NCBI GenBank assembly: GCA_003508835.1
Contig: PUFA01000165.1
Coordinates: forward strand, 2,385,001 to 2,449,000
Length of the DNA: 64,000 nt
Source: Eonycteris spelaea
Taxonomy: Eukaryota; Chordata; Mammalia; Chiroptera; Pteropodidae
Reading direction: 5' to 3'
Shown here: one piece after another, positions 1 to 12,479 of the stretch
Numbering within the stretch: the stretch's first letter is position 1
Layout: each line of letters begins with the position of its first letter
Notes under the pieces: model-generated
The model's input: only the letters and a program-made list of their open reading frames with translations
Databases searched by the model: none
Told to the model about the DNA's origin: nothing
Made by a program: the position numbers and the translations under genes

Positions 1-535
1 CTACTCCACAGCACTATTTGGAGGCCTGCAGACATCTCAAACTTAATATGTTCATCATCTCCTCCAAATCAGCTCCTCCATCTCAGTAGATTAGGTTGAA
101 ATGTATGAAATTCCTTTTTTTATTTTTCTGATGGGTAAAAAAGAAAATGGTCTTTACATGGTTTTACCTAGTTGCTCATTCCAGAAACCTTGGTCATCTT
201 TGCCACCTTTCTTTCACACTGTATGTCTAATCCATTAAAATGTATTGGCTTTCTCTTCAGAATATATCCAGAATGTAAATAAGTTTCACCATCTCTACTA
301 TTCCCACTTGACCCAAGCCATCATCATTTCTCATTTGGATTACTGAAAGCCTCGGCTTGTCTACCTACTTTTGTCTTTGCCTGCTTGCAGTCTATTTTCA
401 ATATACTGACTAGAGCCATCCTTGTAAAACGCATCAGATCATGTCACTCCTCTGCAATAAGATACCCTGTAATGGCTCCCTGTTTACCTCTGAGAAAAAA
501 AAAAATACTTACAATGACCTACAATTCTCTAAACC
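1..535 (+). repeat. L2-like LINE fragment, plus orientation
   Basis: Diverged copy of a well-known ancient repeat. Recognisable blocks include catctcaaacttaa near 32, aatatatccagaatg near 261, ccaagccatcatcatttctc near 314 and atcatgtcactcctctgc near 438. It resumes after a short hAT-type insertion (536-660). Assigned to L2 by memory of its consensus; the exact family needs RepeatMasker. Confidence 0.6.
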
Positions 536-660
536 AGTGCTACATGTGGTGCTTGTTAGAAATGAACATCCTTGGGCCCGACACCAGAGCTACTGACTCA
601 GAATTTCTGGGTGAGAGGAACAAAAATCTATTTTATCAAGTTTGATGAAGTTTGCAGACC
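536..660 (+). repeat. MER5A-like hAT DNA transposon fragment
   Basis: Contains the MER5A-type blocks cttgttagaaatgaacatcc, ttgggcccgacaccagagct and gactcagaatttctgggtg. It appears inserted in the surrounding L2-like element. Confidence 0.55.
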
Positions 661-664
661 CATG

Positions 665-875
665 CCCACTTTCCGTACTTCCCACCCACCCTGGGGATGA
701 CCTCTCTGATCTTATCTCTTACACCTATCCTAAGAACTTACTCAAAATCTCAACCCACGCTCTGCCAGTGCTCCTGATCCTTTTATCCTGCTCTACTTTG
801 TCCAGACATGGCCTGGCACATAGTAGAAACTCAGCAAATATTTGTGAATCAATGAATAAATGGAATCAGTGTTGC
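665..875 (+). repeat. L2 3' end, plus orientation
   Basis: Ends with the L2 tail pattern ggcctggcacatagtagaaa, ctcagcaaatatttgtgaat and a short aatgaataaatgg tail. Confidence 0.7.
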
Positions 876-2125
876 TGAAGTGCATGAATGACGGGAGAAC
901 AGAAGCTAAGAACAAGGGGTCTGATTGTGCAGACCATTGTAGGGGTTGGAGGCTAGGACTCTCACAGCCTCTGGAAATGTCCTGAGGAAATGGTGATGTG
1001 ACAGTCTCTCACTCTTCCTGACTAATTGAAAAAGCTCTGGAGGAACTCAATCTCCAGGCCAGGCAGTGATTCACAGCCTGACTCCCTACTCGGAGAGAAA
1101 GTCTGCTTTTCTCTTAGGGCTTGTACAATGATGGCCAGTTCTTATAGCTCTCATCTATGAGGCTTAGGGCCCTAAGGATCTAGAACACATGGCCAGGAAC
1201 CTGCAGATTTGCCTCGATCTCTGAGGTGCAGACCCCTTGATAAGTCACAGTTAAAGCACAGGTCCCCAAGCAGGTGGCTCTTGGGAATAGTCCACAGGTA
1301 CGGTTTATTGGCCTACCCAGGATTTAATAAAAAACTGGAAGTTTTCACACCAAAATTTGGATTTCCGGTTTCTCTAAATACATTGGAAGATCTGGCAACA
1401 CTGAATTGCATTCTAGTGGGCCTCGATGAACAGAGCTGAGAGGCGCCTTCCCTCTTCTGATGGCCACTTGCTCTTCACCTCACCAGTGACAACTAGCACG
1501 CTTTACTGATTATCTGCCTGACTTGAAGGCATTTCAATTAGCAAACGCTGTTTTATCCTTTCATAGTCCACATTCCAGGAGATAGTTCCAAATCTGATGG
1601 AATGATGGTGGTATATGTGTGCAAAGAAAGGGCCTCTTTAAACAAACAATTTCATATGATGTGGGTGAGAAAATAAAATAAATTGATGTAAACTTTTAAA
1701 AGGTACATACACATTTATCAGCAATTACACTTTCAAGAACTTTTTAAAGAAAATCATCACATAAATGGGTGAAGATTTAAGCACAAGGATGTCAATCAAA
1801 GCATTATCTATAATAGGAATGGCCAATTATCTATAATAGGAACGGACAAATTACTATTACTACCTAAGGCCCTCCACCTTGTTTGGCAAATAAAGTTTTA
1901 TGGGGGAGAAGCCATGCTCATTCTTTGACATATAGTCTTTGACTGATTTCAAGCTATAACAGTGCTAGAGCAGAGTTGAATAATAGACTATGTCCCCCAA
2001 AGCCTAAAATATTTACTATTTGTTCCTTTACAGAAAGTGTGCAACTATTAATCTCTAACAACAAAAAGTGGAAACAAAGACCTAATGATAGATTGGATTA
2101 AATTACTTATGAGGTAGCCATAAAA
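876..2125. other. Unassigned intronic sequence
   Basis: No gene, RNA or clear repeat recognised. Short plus-strand ORFs here lack codon or domain signal. A tandem duplication of about 20 bp (tatctataataggaa) occurs near 1804-1843. Confidence 0.5.
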
Positions 2126-2129
2126 TTCA

Positions 2130-2347
2130 GGGTTCCCTAATCTCAGCACTATTGAACCTGGGGCCAGATACTTCTTTGCAGTGGGACTGCCCTGTCTATT
2201 GTAGAGTCTTTAGAAGCACTCCTGGCCTCTACTCAGTAGATGCCAGTAACACCTTCCCCGCAGCACCAGTTATTGATGACCAAAAATGTCTCTGGACCTT
2301 CCAAATGTCCTGTAAGGGATAAAATTGCTCCCAGTTGAGAACAATGG
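2130..2347 (+). repeat. MER20-like hAT nonautonomous transposon
   Basis: A nearly full-length copy of about 218 bp. Matches to the MER20-type consensus include ggttccctaatctcagcact, the run around gccctgtctattgtagagtc, aaaaatgtctctggacctt and the end cccagttgagaacaatgg. Confidence 0.7.
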
Positions 2348-2904
2348 TATATAGGTGGATACAAGGGAGTCATTAAAATATAAATTTTATAAAATGACTT
2401 TTAATGAGGGAGAAAGTTCACAATTAAGGAGAACACAAAGCAGGTTAGAAACACTACATCCATTTTGACCTAAATTGGCTTTAAAATGTTGTTTATACGA
2501 ATGCATAGACAAAGTAGACCAATTACAAATTATTTAGCAAAGTCTTAATAATGACTGCCCTGGAATAATAAAATTATAGATTATTGCTACTTTATTATTT
2601 TCTATAATATACATGGCACAAATTTATAATTTAAAAAATATATATACTCCATAAAAGTTAAATTTTGTGGATCTGGACAAATAAAAATATATTCAGGCAT
2701 CATTCCTCTATTAAAAATTTTGCAAATAACAAATAACCCCATGAAATTGTTATATAATAATGAAATTGCCTCATTTCCATTTTTAAAAAAATACCTGATC
2801 AGATTAAGAGGATTCTGTTATTTATGAAATTTTAGTCTAATATTCAAATCCATACAATTGAGTTTGTATACTACTTGATAGTATACCAAATGTATTTGTA
2901 TACA

Positions 2905-3330
2905 TTTTTATGGCTTTGTAAAGGGCTGTGATTATGTGGTTCGGTGGTGCCCTTATAATAGCCCATTGTAAGGACTGTCCAGTTCTCCCCCCTCCTAATA
3001 GAGCTGGGAGTGCAGCATTCCACGTGCTAGAACTTTTCCGTGTGCCCCAGTTTAGCACCGCCTCAGAATTGCAGACGCCTTGTTTTAGCATTCCCCAGCC
3101 AAAAAAATGCCTCCATTGTTTGCAGTTTACCGGGTATTAGAGATCATTATGGTACAGGCAGCAAAACTCCTTTTCATAAGAACTGACACTCTTAAAAAAT
3201 TGGCAGTGGTCAAGTTTGTCAGAGATGAAAACATTGCCCTGGGCCTAAGCAAAAGGTCAGTCAGATGTGAGAGCTGAATGTTGCCGGTTTGAAGGTCAAG
3301 TCTACAGGAGCTGAAAACTAGCAAAAAGTA
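2905..3330. promoter_or_regulatory. Repeat-free motif-rich block, candidate enhancer
   Basis: No repeat recognised. On the minus strand it carries two ACAATGG SOX-type motifs (2963-2969 and 3113-3119, the latter within gcaaacaatgg), and a CACGTG E-box lies at 3021-3026. The combination is of the kind seen in neural-crest enhancers. It lies 40.8 kb downstream of exon 1B on the gene's strand. Function is inferred from motifs and location only. Confidence 0.3.
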
Positions 3331-3769
3331 GTTGCTTCATAATAACAGACTTCACGATCTACATCAGGCGACTGAGGGGTCTCCTGGTTTTGAGGAAGTG
3401 CACTGTCTTGGGTGATTCCTAAGACTTGTATAGATATGTGAAGATGAAATTCTAGTTTGGAATTAACGACCCCAACAATAACTGCAGCATCTCAGAGCAC
3501 TTTCTGACTGTGGAGCACTGCGATGAGAGCTTGACATGTGGGACACAGTAACCACCCCTTTAACAACGCGGTCATTCATTACATGATCATTTACAGAGGA
3601 CAGAGCAGCAACTAAAACAAGCTCTTGATGTTACAAAAACCGTATTTCAGTTGAGCATGTAGAGACAAACACAATGGAAACAATCAAGAAGAATTTCATA
3701 GAGTAACACACTGCAATATAGTAAATAAAACATAGAAAGCCATTAGTAGAAAAGAAGGCTACTCTGTGG

Positions 3770-4145
3770 TGACATTCCAGCTGAAACCTAAATGATATGA
3801 AGAGGCCAGCTATGCTTAGAGCCAGAGGAGCTTAACTCCTGAGGTAGGAAGCAGCTTGGCATATTGAGGAACAAGACGGACATCAACAACCAGCGCGCCA
3901 GCAGTGCTGGCGCCGTGACCAGGTCAGCACATGAACTGAGGCAGTCAGGGCCAGATGTTATTTATGGAGTTTCGCAGGCCTCTGAAAGAAATGAGATTTT
4001 TCTGCTCTGATAGAAGAAGCCTTTGGAAGTTTTAAGCAGAAAAGTGACATGATCAGGTGAACATTTGTAAAAAATCATTCTGAGGTCAATGTGGAAGGAA
4101 GGTTAAAGGGGACACGGGAAAAATAATTAGGAGGCTCCCATAGCC
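3770..4145 (-). repeat. L2-like fragment, minus orientation
   Basis: Reads as antisense L2: gaagcctttggaagttttaa, gcagaaaagtgacatgatca and the following aaaatcattctgaggtcaatgtgg. It contains a GC-rich inverted repeat at 3895-3913, reported separately. Confidence 0.6.
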
Positions 4146-4439
4146 ACCTATATGGAAGATGATGACACTTAGGACTCAAATATTAAGATGCAGTTGGATA
4201 TGAGATATATGTTGCTAAGTCTTTCTCTGGCTTTTTTTTCTTTTTCTTTTTGGCTTGCATCAAATCTGTCATTTAAGAATAACAACATTAAGGGCTTTCT
4301 CATGTAATGTTCTAAAATGTCTTATACAACCATCGAGAAGTTATTATAAATGATGCAAATGGTTATAAATTTACCATATATACCTGATTAGGGCATACAA
4401 GCTAAGTATACGGCCGTCAGCATACTGGAGAGGGGTGGT

Positions 4440-4685
4440 GTTAAGTATTGTTAATGTCTGGCTGGAATTCCAAATAAATCTGAGTTCAAACCCTAGGCAA
4501 GCTGCTTAAACGATTTGAACTTCAGTTTCTATTTGCAAAATGGGATTGTGCATACTACCTACCTAGTAGTTGCTGAGTTTGTTGATTAGTTGAAGTGAAA
4601 AAAATGCATGAAAAGTACTCAGCACATAGTACATGCTCAATAACTAATGTTACCTGATACTGTCAGTTATGAAATTTCTGCTTTC
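4440..4685 (+). repeat. MIR SINE, plus orientation
   Basis: MIR core and tail are visible: gagttcaaaccctaggcaag, cttcagtttctatttgcaaa, atgggattgtgcatactacc and the tail tactcagcacatagtacatg followed by ctcaataactaatg. Confidence 0.75.
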
Positions 4686-4689
4686 ACAT

Positions 4690-6060
4690 TTAAGTAGATC
4701 AGTGTTAGATCACTTAGCTCATTCAGCTCAAAAAAAATAAAAGACCATCTTGAAGGTGAGGGGAGGTGGGGACACATTAGGCCATTCTTTAAGTCACCTT
4801 TTTAGCTCACTCAAATATCACAGATGAATTGTGAAGTTGAGAGTAAATGGGAAGAAACAAGAATCTTAGAGCAGGGAACATTTGCCTGTCAGAGTATCAC
4901 ACAGAAGGCTTTTGTGAAATCTCTTCTCAATCTCACTTCCAAATGATCCAGCTCAGTCATTGCTTCTTAAACTGGATATGAGGGAAACTTAAACTTATGA
5001 AAATTGTATGCAAACTTTTGACTATGCATCTTTCTAGGAAGAGTTCTAATGTACTTAAACAGTTAAAGATGAAATTAGGTCTAGTATTTGTAAGTGAGAA
5101 GGCGGTATATACATGAAACGAGATGAGCCATGAGTTGATAACTGTTGAAGCTGAGTGAGGAGTCCATGAGGGGCTCACTATACTATTCTCTCTGCTTTTA
5201 TATAAGTTTAAAACAACCTATACACATTTATGTATTAGATACTTTATCCATATTCATTTTCTATCTTCTTTTTCTATAAAAAGGGAAGTCTTACAGCACC
5301 ATATTTTCTAGGTAAGCACTTGGTCAATTTATTAACCTATTACAAGTATAAAATGGCTGATTTTTCACTTGCTATTCTGGATCTTTGCCTGAATCTTTCT
5401 TCTGAAGGTGCTGACGTTATGTTCCATGAACTGATCATTGATTCAGTGTGATCCATGTCCTTCTTCTGTGCTGTGGTCAGCCTGAAAACGTCTCTGAGCA
5501 ACATTTTATTAACAAAGTAAGTTGAGTCTGCCCATGGGATGTTCTCACTCATCACACTAGGAGTGTGTATTTTAGCCACAAATGAAATATTTTTTTACTT
5601 GTTCAAGGGTGTACAAAACTAAATTCATATTGACCTATTCAGATCAAAGTCAGAACTACATCTTTCAAACTAAAATGGCCAATGATCTACATTTATGCAC
5701 ATAAAAAATTTAATCAACTGAAACTTAAGCTTATAAAGTTTTGGTTTTCTTCATTAAAAATGCATTTCATTTGCAAAAAAAAAAAAAAGATTCATCACAC
5801 TCTACAAAGCAAATTCTCAGAGGGGTTTAAAATTTGCTGCAAATCTATAAAAATTTATGAAGACACACCTATACAAAACCAATATATGTAGGTGGAATAG
5901 TCTCATTTTAAGTTCTTTGTGTAACAAAAATAATAGATAAAAGGTGGGAAGAGGAAAAGGAAAAAAACCATTTCTTTTGCAAACAAAAGAATGTTGAAAG
6001 AGGAAAGAAAATGGGAATATATTGGGATTTCTCATAAGGAGGAGAATTTTTAAAAGTGAA
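4690..6060. other. Unassigned intronic sequence
   Basis: Nothing recognised beyond A-rich runs (e.g. 5775-5788). Minus-strand ORFs of 70-80 codons here show no family resemblance. Confidence 0.5.
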
Positions 6061-6069
6061 AATAAAAGT

Positions 6070-6205
6070 AATTATTGTGCACTTACAATGTGCCAGGTAG
6101 TTTTTCTAAAATTTTCGATGGATTCATTCATTTAATCTTCACTACAACCCTATGAGGTGAAGGCTGTTATCATTCCCATTTTAGGAATGACAAAACTGAG
6201 GCTCG
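6070..6205 (-). repeat. MIR SINE, minus orientation
   Basis: Antisense MIR pattern: gtgcacttacaatgtgccag, tttaatcttcactacaaccc, tatgaggtgaaggctgttat and aaaactgaggctcg. Confidence 0.7.
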
Positions 6206-6539
6206 TTCCCAACCACTATATTAAACACTACCATGTTATGAGTTATCTCCAGAATTCATATTTTATCATATCATTTCTAGTTTTGAAACTGTACAGAGAG
6301 TCTTTGTAATAATTATTTCTTCTGAGTATTTTTTCCATACTTTGGTTATAAATAAGCCTCTCTTTAATACATATAATCCTCGCCTGGCTTAAAGAAAAGC
6401 TCTACCTGATTCCAAAGTGAACAGAAGCAGGAACTCAAGCCATTAGTGGGTCAGCGAAGACAGGACATACAACAGAAAGTGAGAGGGAACATTTCTTATG
6501 AGAAAACTGCCTCTGGACTTTGAGTAATTTAAGAGTTGC

Positions 6540-6568
6540 TGCCTTTTCTTTTTCTTTTTCTTTTTGGT
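6540..6568 (+). repeat. CTTTTT simple repeat
   Basis: Short tandem tttctttttctttttcttttt followed by a G/T-rich stretch (gggggagtatgtgttggggt). Confidence 0.8.
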
Positions 6569-7069
6569 AGTGGGGGAGTATGTGTTGGGGTTGGGGTTGT
6601 GGTGTGGTCGGCAGGCAAACAGAATCTCCAGAATCAAAAGGAATTTTTGATAACCAAAAGCATCTAAGTATCATGAGATTTTTAAAGGAAAGGTTAAACG
6701 ACTGAACAATTTGGTAATGTCTTTTATAAGGGGGAAAAAAGGGCCACTGTATCATTGAAATGTCAGTCACCATATACCTAATTATAAACCAATATCAAAA
6801 AAGTTAGGGAAGAAGAGAAGCGTCTAGACTACTCTTCTATTAAAAGGCCCACTGCACTATACGAGTTGGATAAAAACAAAACCAAAAGGCAATGGTTTAG
6901 TCAGTCCCCAAAAGTCTACAAATTTTGTGCAGTAGATCAAAAGAGGGACTTCAACATGAAAGAAAACATCTCATTCTCTTCTCAAGGAGCTTATAATTGG
7001 CGAGTTGGTGTGGGGGACCAAAGGAAGGGAAATTCACACACATTTACATGTAAGATGCTCCTACCACTT

Positions 7070-7295
7070 AAGATAGTGATTCTCAACCCTTTGAGGAATA
7101 TTTGGGAATGTCTGGTGACATTTTTGGTTTTCACAGCTAAAGGTACTCAGGGGTAGTGGTGGCTGCTATCGTCATCTATTGGGTAGAGAGACCGAGGAGA
7201 ATACTAAACATCCTACAGTGCATAGGACAGCTCCCATGACAAAGAAATACCTGGTGGCCCCAATATCAATAAAGGAGAAGCCCGACACTAAGAGA
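7070..7295 (-). repeat. MER20-like hAT nonautonomous transposon, minus orientation
   Basis: Antisense MER20-type blocks: gtgattctcaaccctttgag, gaatgtctggtgacattttt, gagaatactaaacatcctac and agtgcataggacagctccca. It is the same family as 2130-2347 in the opposite orientation. Confidence 0.7.
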
Positions 7296-7299
7296 TGTG

Positions 7300-8860
7300 T
7301 CGATTCACCACCCCAAACCTCTCGGGGTAGATTTCGGAAAAAGGCTAGAAAACCAGTCAAGCCACAGAAATAGCATAGATACTTCATGAACTATTGATGT
7401 GCTTCCTCCTTGTATCTGAGCTTCATAATTGGTCAACAGTTATTTCATATCTTCTCTTTTCAGTTAACTGGAAGGAGGAGGAATTGTCATCATCGTTGTA
7501 TAAATAGCTTAGTTCAAACCCCAACACTTCATATCACCTTGAGTTCTGGATAGTGAAGTGGGCAGGAAAAGTCATGCTGGTAAATCGAGAACTACCAATT
7601 CAACACAGAAAGGATAAAGTGTGCCCTAAAACTACACAGAATAAAAGTGAACAATTCTAATGATTCACGAAGCACATTGGGAACCTGCTTGGGTGTTTCT
7701 GAACTGAACATCAACTATGAGTGCATTCGCCATATCAGGGAGTGTCAGAAGTCCTTCTATCTGATGAAATACTAAATAAAAGGTTACTACACTTGCAAAC
7801 AAAGCTAGAGTTTGCTAATTCTTAGTTATACAATGTTTCACATAAATCCTCCTTACTCTCCCAGACTATCAATAAACAAAAGTTTTTCATCTGTTCATTT
7901 CCTATAGTTTAAAAAATTTTTCAATACATTTTAAGAACTTCATAAATCGTAATTTTGTATATGACACACAGACTTTCATTTTACAAATAGAAGTATAGCA
8001 AATGCTGTTAATTGTTAAAACGGGATGAGGTGGAGAAGGAAGCTCATTGTGTTATTCTTCCTACTTTTTTATCTATTAGAAAATTTCCATAATAATTTTT
8101 TTTTGTAAGTGTAAATAGTGCTTAGATATAAAAACACATACAAAGAGTCATGAGTGTTTACATAAAGTAGTTAATCCTGATGATTAAACAGCAAATTCTT
8201 TGTGGTCTTCAAGATTCTAGATCTAGTTTTATTTTCCTATCTGCCTCCCTACCCAACTACATTTAGGGGGAAAAAAATCTATGCAGAAAGGAAAAAGAAA
8301 AAGAGCTAACATGGTAGAAATAATCTTTCCACAAAGTTTTTGTCTCAAATGATGCCTGTAACAGATAAATGCAGACCCAAATGACCTTAAGTGGACTCTA
8401 ACATTTAGCAAAATGACAAGCCGTTTCAACTGCCAAACTGAAGCTTCCTTGTATTATGTGTTTTATCTAGTTAGCACTCTATAAAATACTTGCTTTGCAG
8501 TGACTGAATCTGAGTGTTCTCTTCTTCTTTGGCATTGAAAAACAGAATGATGTGATTATATTTTTACTACGAAATATGCTTAGAAAGTTAGCCTACTATA
8601 AAATGGTTGCACAGAGAGAGAGAGCTCACATGCACTTGCTCGAAATAATAGAAATGATTAAGGAAAAGCATGTAATGAAAGGCTAGATAATGTAATATTT
8701 TTGTTTTGTTTTACTTTAGATAAAACATGATTATTTATTTAAAAAGCTATACTATTTTTCATATTCAAAATGGTCACTGGAGGTCATGAGACTGAGTTCT
8801 AATATAATTTTTGCTTTCTCTGATCAAAGGAAAAAAATTAGGAAAAATTAACTTCTTAAC
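7300..8860. other. Unassigned AT-rich intronic sequence
   Basis: No gene or clear repeat recognised. Contains a short gagagagagag run at 8614-8624. Confidence 0.5.
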
Positions 8861-8864
8861 TTGT

Positions 8865-9020
8865 ACACATTAATGTTACCTGATGCTCACAATAAAGGTA
8901 AGTGCCATTGCTAGTCTGATTTTATAGACAAGGGAACCAAGAGCAGAGAGGTTAAAAAACTAGGCCAATGCCACTTGCCTGTTCTCAAATAGTAAGAGAT
9001 CTATGCCCTAGTTTGTTGAG
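8865..9020 (-). repeat. MIR SINE, minus orientation
   Basis: Antisense MIR: gatgctcacaataaaggtaa, tctgattttatagacaaggg, aaccaagagcagagaggtta and aaaaactaggccaatgccac. Confidence 0.65.
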
Positions 9021-10685
9021 CTCCAAACCAACTGAAATATGCAGGATGCATCATGGCTTCAGTTCTCAGGAGTAATCAAAGCCCTGCTATAGGTGATATG
9101 GCAAAACACCCCCAAAATTGTCACCATGAAAAGAAATGCATCAGAGAAAAACTGCTGCTGGTATCTTATCATCGTCAAGCTTAGAGACAAACAAAATTAT
9201 GGCTTTTTAAATTAAATATAAAATGTATATGGCTGGAGAAAATTTAGAGAAGATGAGCAAAGGGAAAAAAATCACAAAGAATCCCATACTGAGAGAACCA
9301 TCCTCACAGTACTGTGGTATTTATCTTCCTATTGATCAAAGCAGAATTTTGATATGGTCACCAGGCAACATCAGCAGGAGTAGAACAAAAGCTATTGTCA
9401 AAAAGACCAAGGTTCCATCTTTTCTAAAGGGGGATTTATACATCTCTCTAAAATATAAAACATACTCACTAATCTACCCACTAAAATCCTGCAAGATTAT
9501 ACCCAATTCAATCTCTGAGAGTTGAGTTCATATTGGATTATTACTTTAAATTATATTTTACTACTCCTGACTCTTTAACCATGTATTGTAGGATCCCAGT
9601 TCTAGGGAACATTTGGTACAACAAATAGCCCTTTGCTAGAGTTCAAGAAAGTAGAAATAAAAGCATCAATAAGAATATAAGGAATGTGATTTTTAAAAGA
9701 CTTAATGCTGAAAATCCTATGCAATCCCCAAACCTTCCAATTTTTGTATATCACACCATCAATGTAATCACTCCTCACCCAAGAGCAGAATTATAATTGG
9801 GTTCAGGGCTACCAATGACAAAAAAAGAAGGTAGAAAATGTATCAAATCAAGTATCTGCATAATTTGAAGGCAAACAATACCTAACAATTTTCCAGACCT
9901 GAGTCCTCAAACTATGTACATTAACCCAAATGCCAATAACTTAAATATGTACAAATGAGATTTTTTGGGGGAGGGTCATTAGTCCTAGAAACAATCTAGT
10001 GTAGTCATACTGAAGCATCCATACATATACATTTCCAGACTATAAAACCATCTACTTGATGTAATCCCCTTGACAGGAGAACAAATGTTCTTCCTATTCC
10101 TGTATACTGGTACTTAGGTTGGTGTCTGACATGTATGAGACATATAATAAAAACATGTCCAATGAACAAGTGATGATAGCAGAATTCAACAAGAAAAAGC
10201 AAGGCTTTTAAAGACTGAACATGGTAGATTGACAAATTTACCAAGTGAATTAGCTAATAAACCATGGTACATTCATTTTATGATATAATTTAATTATAGA
10301 AGAATCTACTTGTAAATACTATATTGACTCAGAATATCCACAAAGTAAGGAGAATATCTTTCCAAGATTTGTGATTTTAATGAAGCTAAAATGTCTCACT
10401 TCAAAAAATATTATGAGGCAAGTGTTAATAGTCATATGACAGCCATGAGCTTATTATGACGCACATCAACTTACCTAGTCTAGATACAGGATATTATTAA
10501 GTTATGTATTTGTTTTCCTAATATTAAATTAAAAAGCTGCGCTATTTAGTAAATATTTGCTTAGCAAATATAGCTTGCCTTAATAAAATGTTTTAAAAGG
10601 TTTAAAGAGCCCCCAATTTAACTCATTCAATTCTGAATCTATAACATTTCACATGAAAAAGAGTCAGAATCCTTCAAGACTAAAT
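9021..10685. other. Unassigned AT-rich intronic sequence
   Basis: No recognisable gene. The 100-codon plus ORF at 9223-9525 and the minus ORF at 10005-10244 have no recognisable domain and sit in AT-rich DNA, so I treat them as chance. Confidence 0.5.
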
Positions 10686-10689
10686 CATG

Positions 10690-12012
10690 AAGAAATGGAA
10701 AATATGAATGAACTGATTACTACTAAGGAGACTAATTGAGTAATTGACAATCTTCCATAAAATAAAAGTCCAGGACCAGATGGCATCGTTGGTGAATTCT
10801 ACCACACACTCAAAGAAGATTTAATTGAAGGGGAGAGAACACTTCCAGACTCATTTTGCAAGGCTAGCACTTCCCTGAAACTAAAATCAGATAAGGGTGC
10901 ATGCACGCATACTCACACTCACAGACACACACAGACACACACAGACACACAGACACACACACAAATTACAAGTCAATATCCATAGTAAACATAGATGAAA
11001 AACTCCTCAACAAAATATTAGCAAACTGAATTCAACAATACATTAAAATGATCATACAACATGATCAAGTGGGATTTATTCCAGAGATGCAGCGATGGCT
11101 CAATATTCACAAATCAATAGACATGATACACCATATTAACAAAATCAAGAATAAAAATCATATGATCATCTCAGAAAAATCATTTTACAAAATTTAAAAA
11201 GCATTTATGATAAAAACTCTCAACAAAATAGGTACAGAGGGAATGTACCTCAACATAATAATGACCATGTATGACAAACCGGCAGCAAACATCATACTCC
11301 ATGATGAAAAGTTGAATGCTTTTCTTCTAAGAACAGGAACAAGACAAAGATGTCCACTCTCACCACTTTTGTTCAAAATAGTATTAGAAGTCCTAGACAC
11401 AGCAATTAGGCAAGAAAAAGCAATGAAAGACATCCAAACAGGAAACAAAGAAGTAAAACTCACTATTTGCAGATGACATGACAGTATATATATAGAAAAT
11501 CCTAAAGATTCCACCAAAAACCTGTTAGAACTAATAAATGAATTTGTAAAATTACAGGATACAAAATTAATATACGTAAATCTGTGGAAACAACCCAAGT
11601 GTTCATTGATGGATAAATAGATAAAGAAGATGTGGCACACACACAAACACACAAGCACACAAGCATACACAAAATAGACTACCTCTCAGCCATTAAAAAA
11701 TAATGAAATTTTGCCATCTGTGACAATGTGGATGGACTTTGAGGATATTATGTTAAGTGAAATAAATCAGATGGACAAAGATGAATACCATATGATTTCA
11801 CTCATGTGGAATCTAAAACAAATGCTATATTGGCAGTTACCAGAGAATGGAGTTTGGGGAAGGGCAAAATGGTTGAAGTGGGTTAATTGTATGGTAAAAG
11901 ATGGTAACTAGATTTTTGTTATCTCTTCGAAGTGTATACACATGTCAAATTATAATGTACGCCTGAAACTTATAAAATATATATACCAATTTTACTCCAA
12001 TTGAAAAAAAGA
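10690..12012 (+). mobile_element. Truncated L1 retrotransposon with internal deletion
   Basis: Plus-strand L1 remnant. The 5' part encodes broken ORF2 reverse-transcriptase sequence; at 11207-11476 the reading includes [18 protein letters not shown], the conserved L1 RT block, followed in another frame by the ADD(M) catalytic region near 11471. At about 11575 it jumps to the 3' region (acaacccaagtgttcattga, then the cattaaaaaataatgaaattttgcc block) and runs to the 3' end tataatgtacgcctgaaact and an A-rich tail near 12000. A CA-rich microsatellite interrupts it at 10903-10962. Frameshifts and stops make it inactive. The 3' UTR type resembles laurasiatherian L1s. Confidence 0.9.
10903..10962 (+). 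repeat. CA-rich microsatellite within L1
   Basis: Imperfect array of cacacagacacacacagaca units inside the L1 ORF2 remnant. Confidence 0.9.
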
Positions 12013-12479
12013 GGAGCCAGGAGCATGTCTCTGTTTAAACCAATTAGAGAAAGGTATAAATTAGGTATACTAATTTTTCTTATTAAAGAATAGAGGGTTG
12101 ATAAGATTTCTCTCTTGGTTCGTAACTGCCAAAAAAAATGTCCAGATCCCAAAACTTTAAATATGAACATGTTGATAATTATTTTTATAACAATAAAAAT
12201 GTATATGTAATCTCCAACATTTGTTTGAATTATGCCGTTATTAAAAATGATATATATATGGTGAGTATATAGCAGCATGAAAGAATATTGAAAAAGTGAA
12301 AGTATAAAAGCTATGAATTCATTGTCACAAAAACATTTACTGAAAAAAGACTAAGAAAATTTTATTTTAAAATAGTTTTGTATCAAAACAATGGAATATA
12401 ATGATAGGTTCATTTTTATCTTCTAAACTTTCTGGCATGATTATTATAATAAGAATTTGCCATTTTTTTTGGCTGAAGA

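Noticed and set aside
6435..6773. 112-codon minus ORF
   Set aside because: Spans a CTTTTT simple repeat and G/T-rich sequence; no recognisable domain or codon bias.
11207..11476. L1 reverse-transcriptase reading as a possible host gene
   Set aside because: It is a clear L1 ORF2 fragment, frameshifted before the ADD motif and embedded in a truncated element.
11194..11670. 158-codon minus-strand ORF
   Set aside because: Antisense to the L1 ORF2 remnant; no domain of its own.
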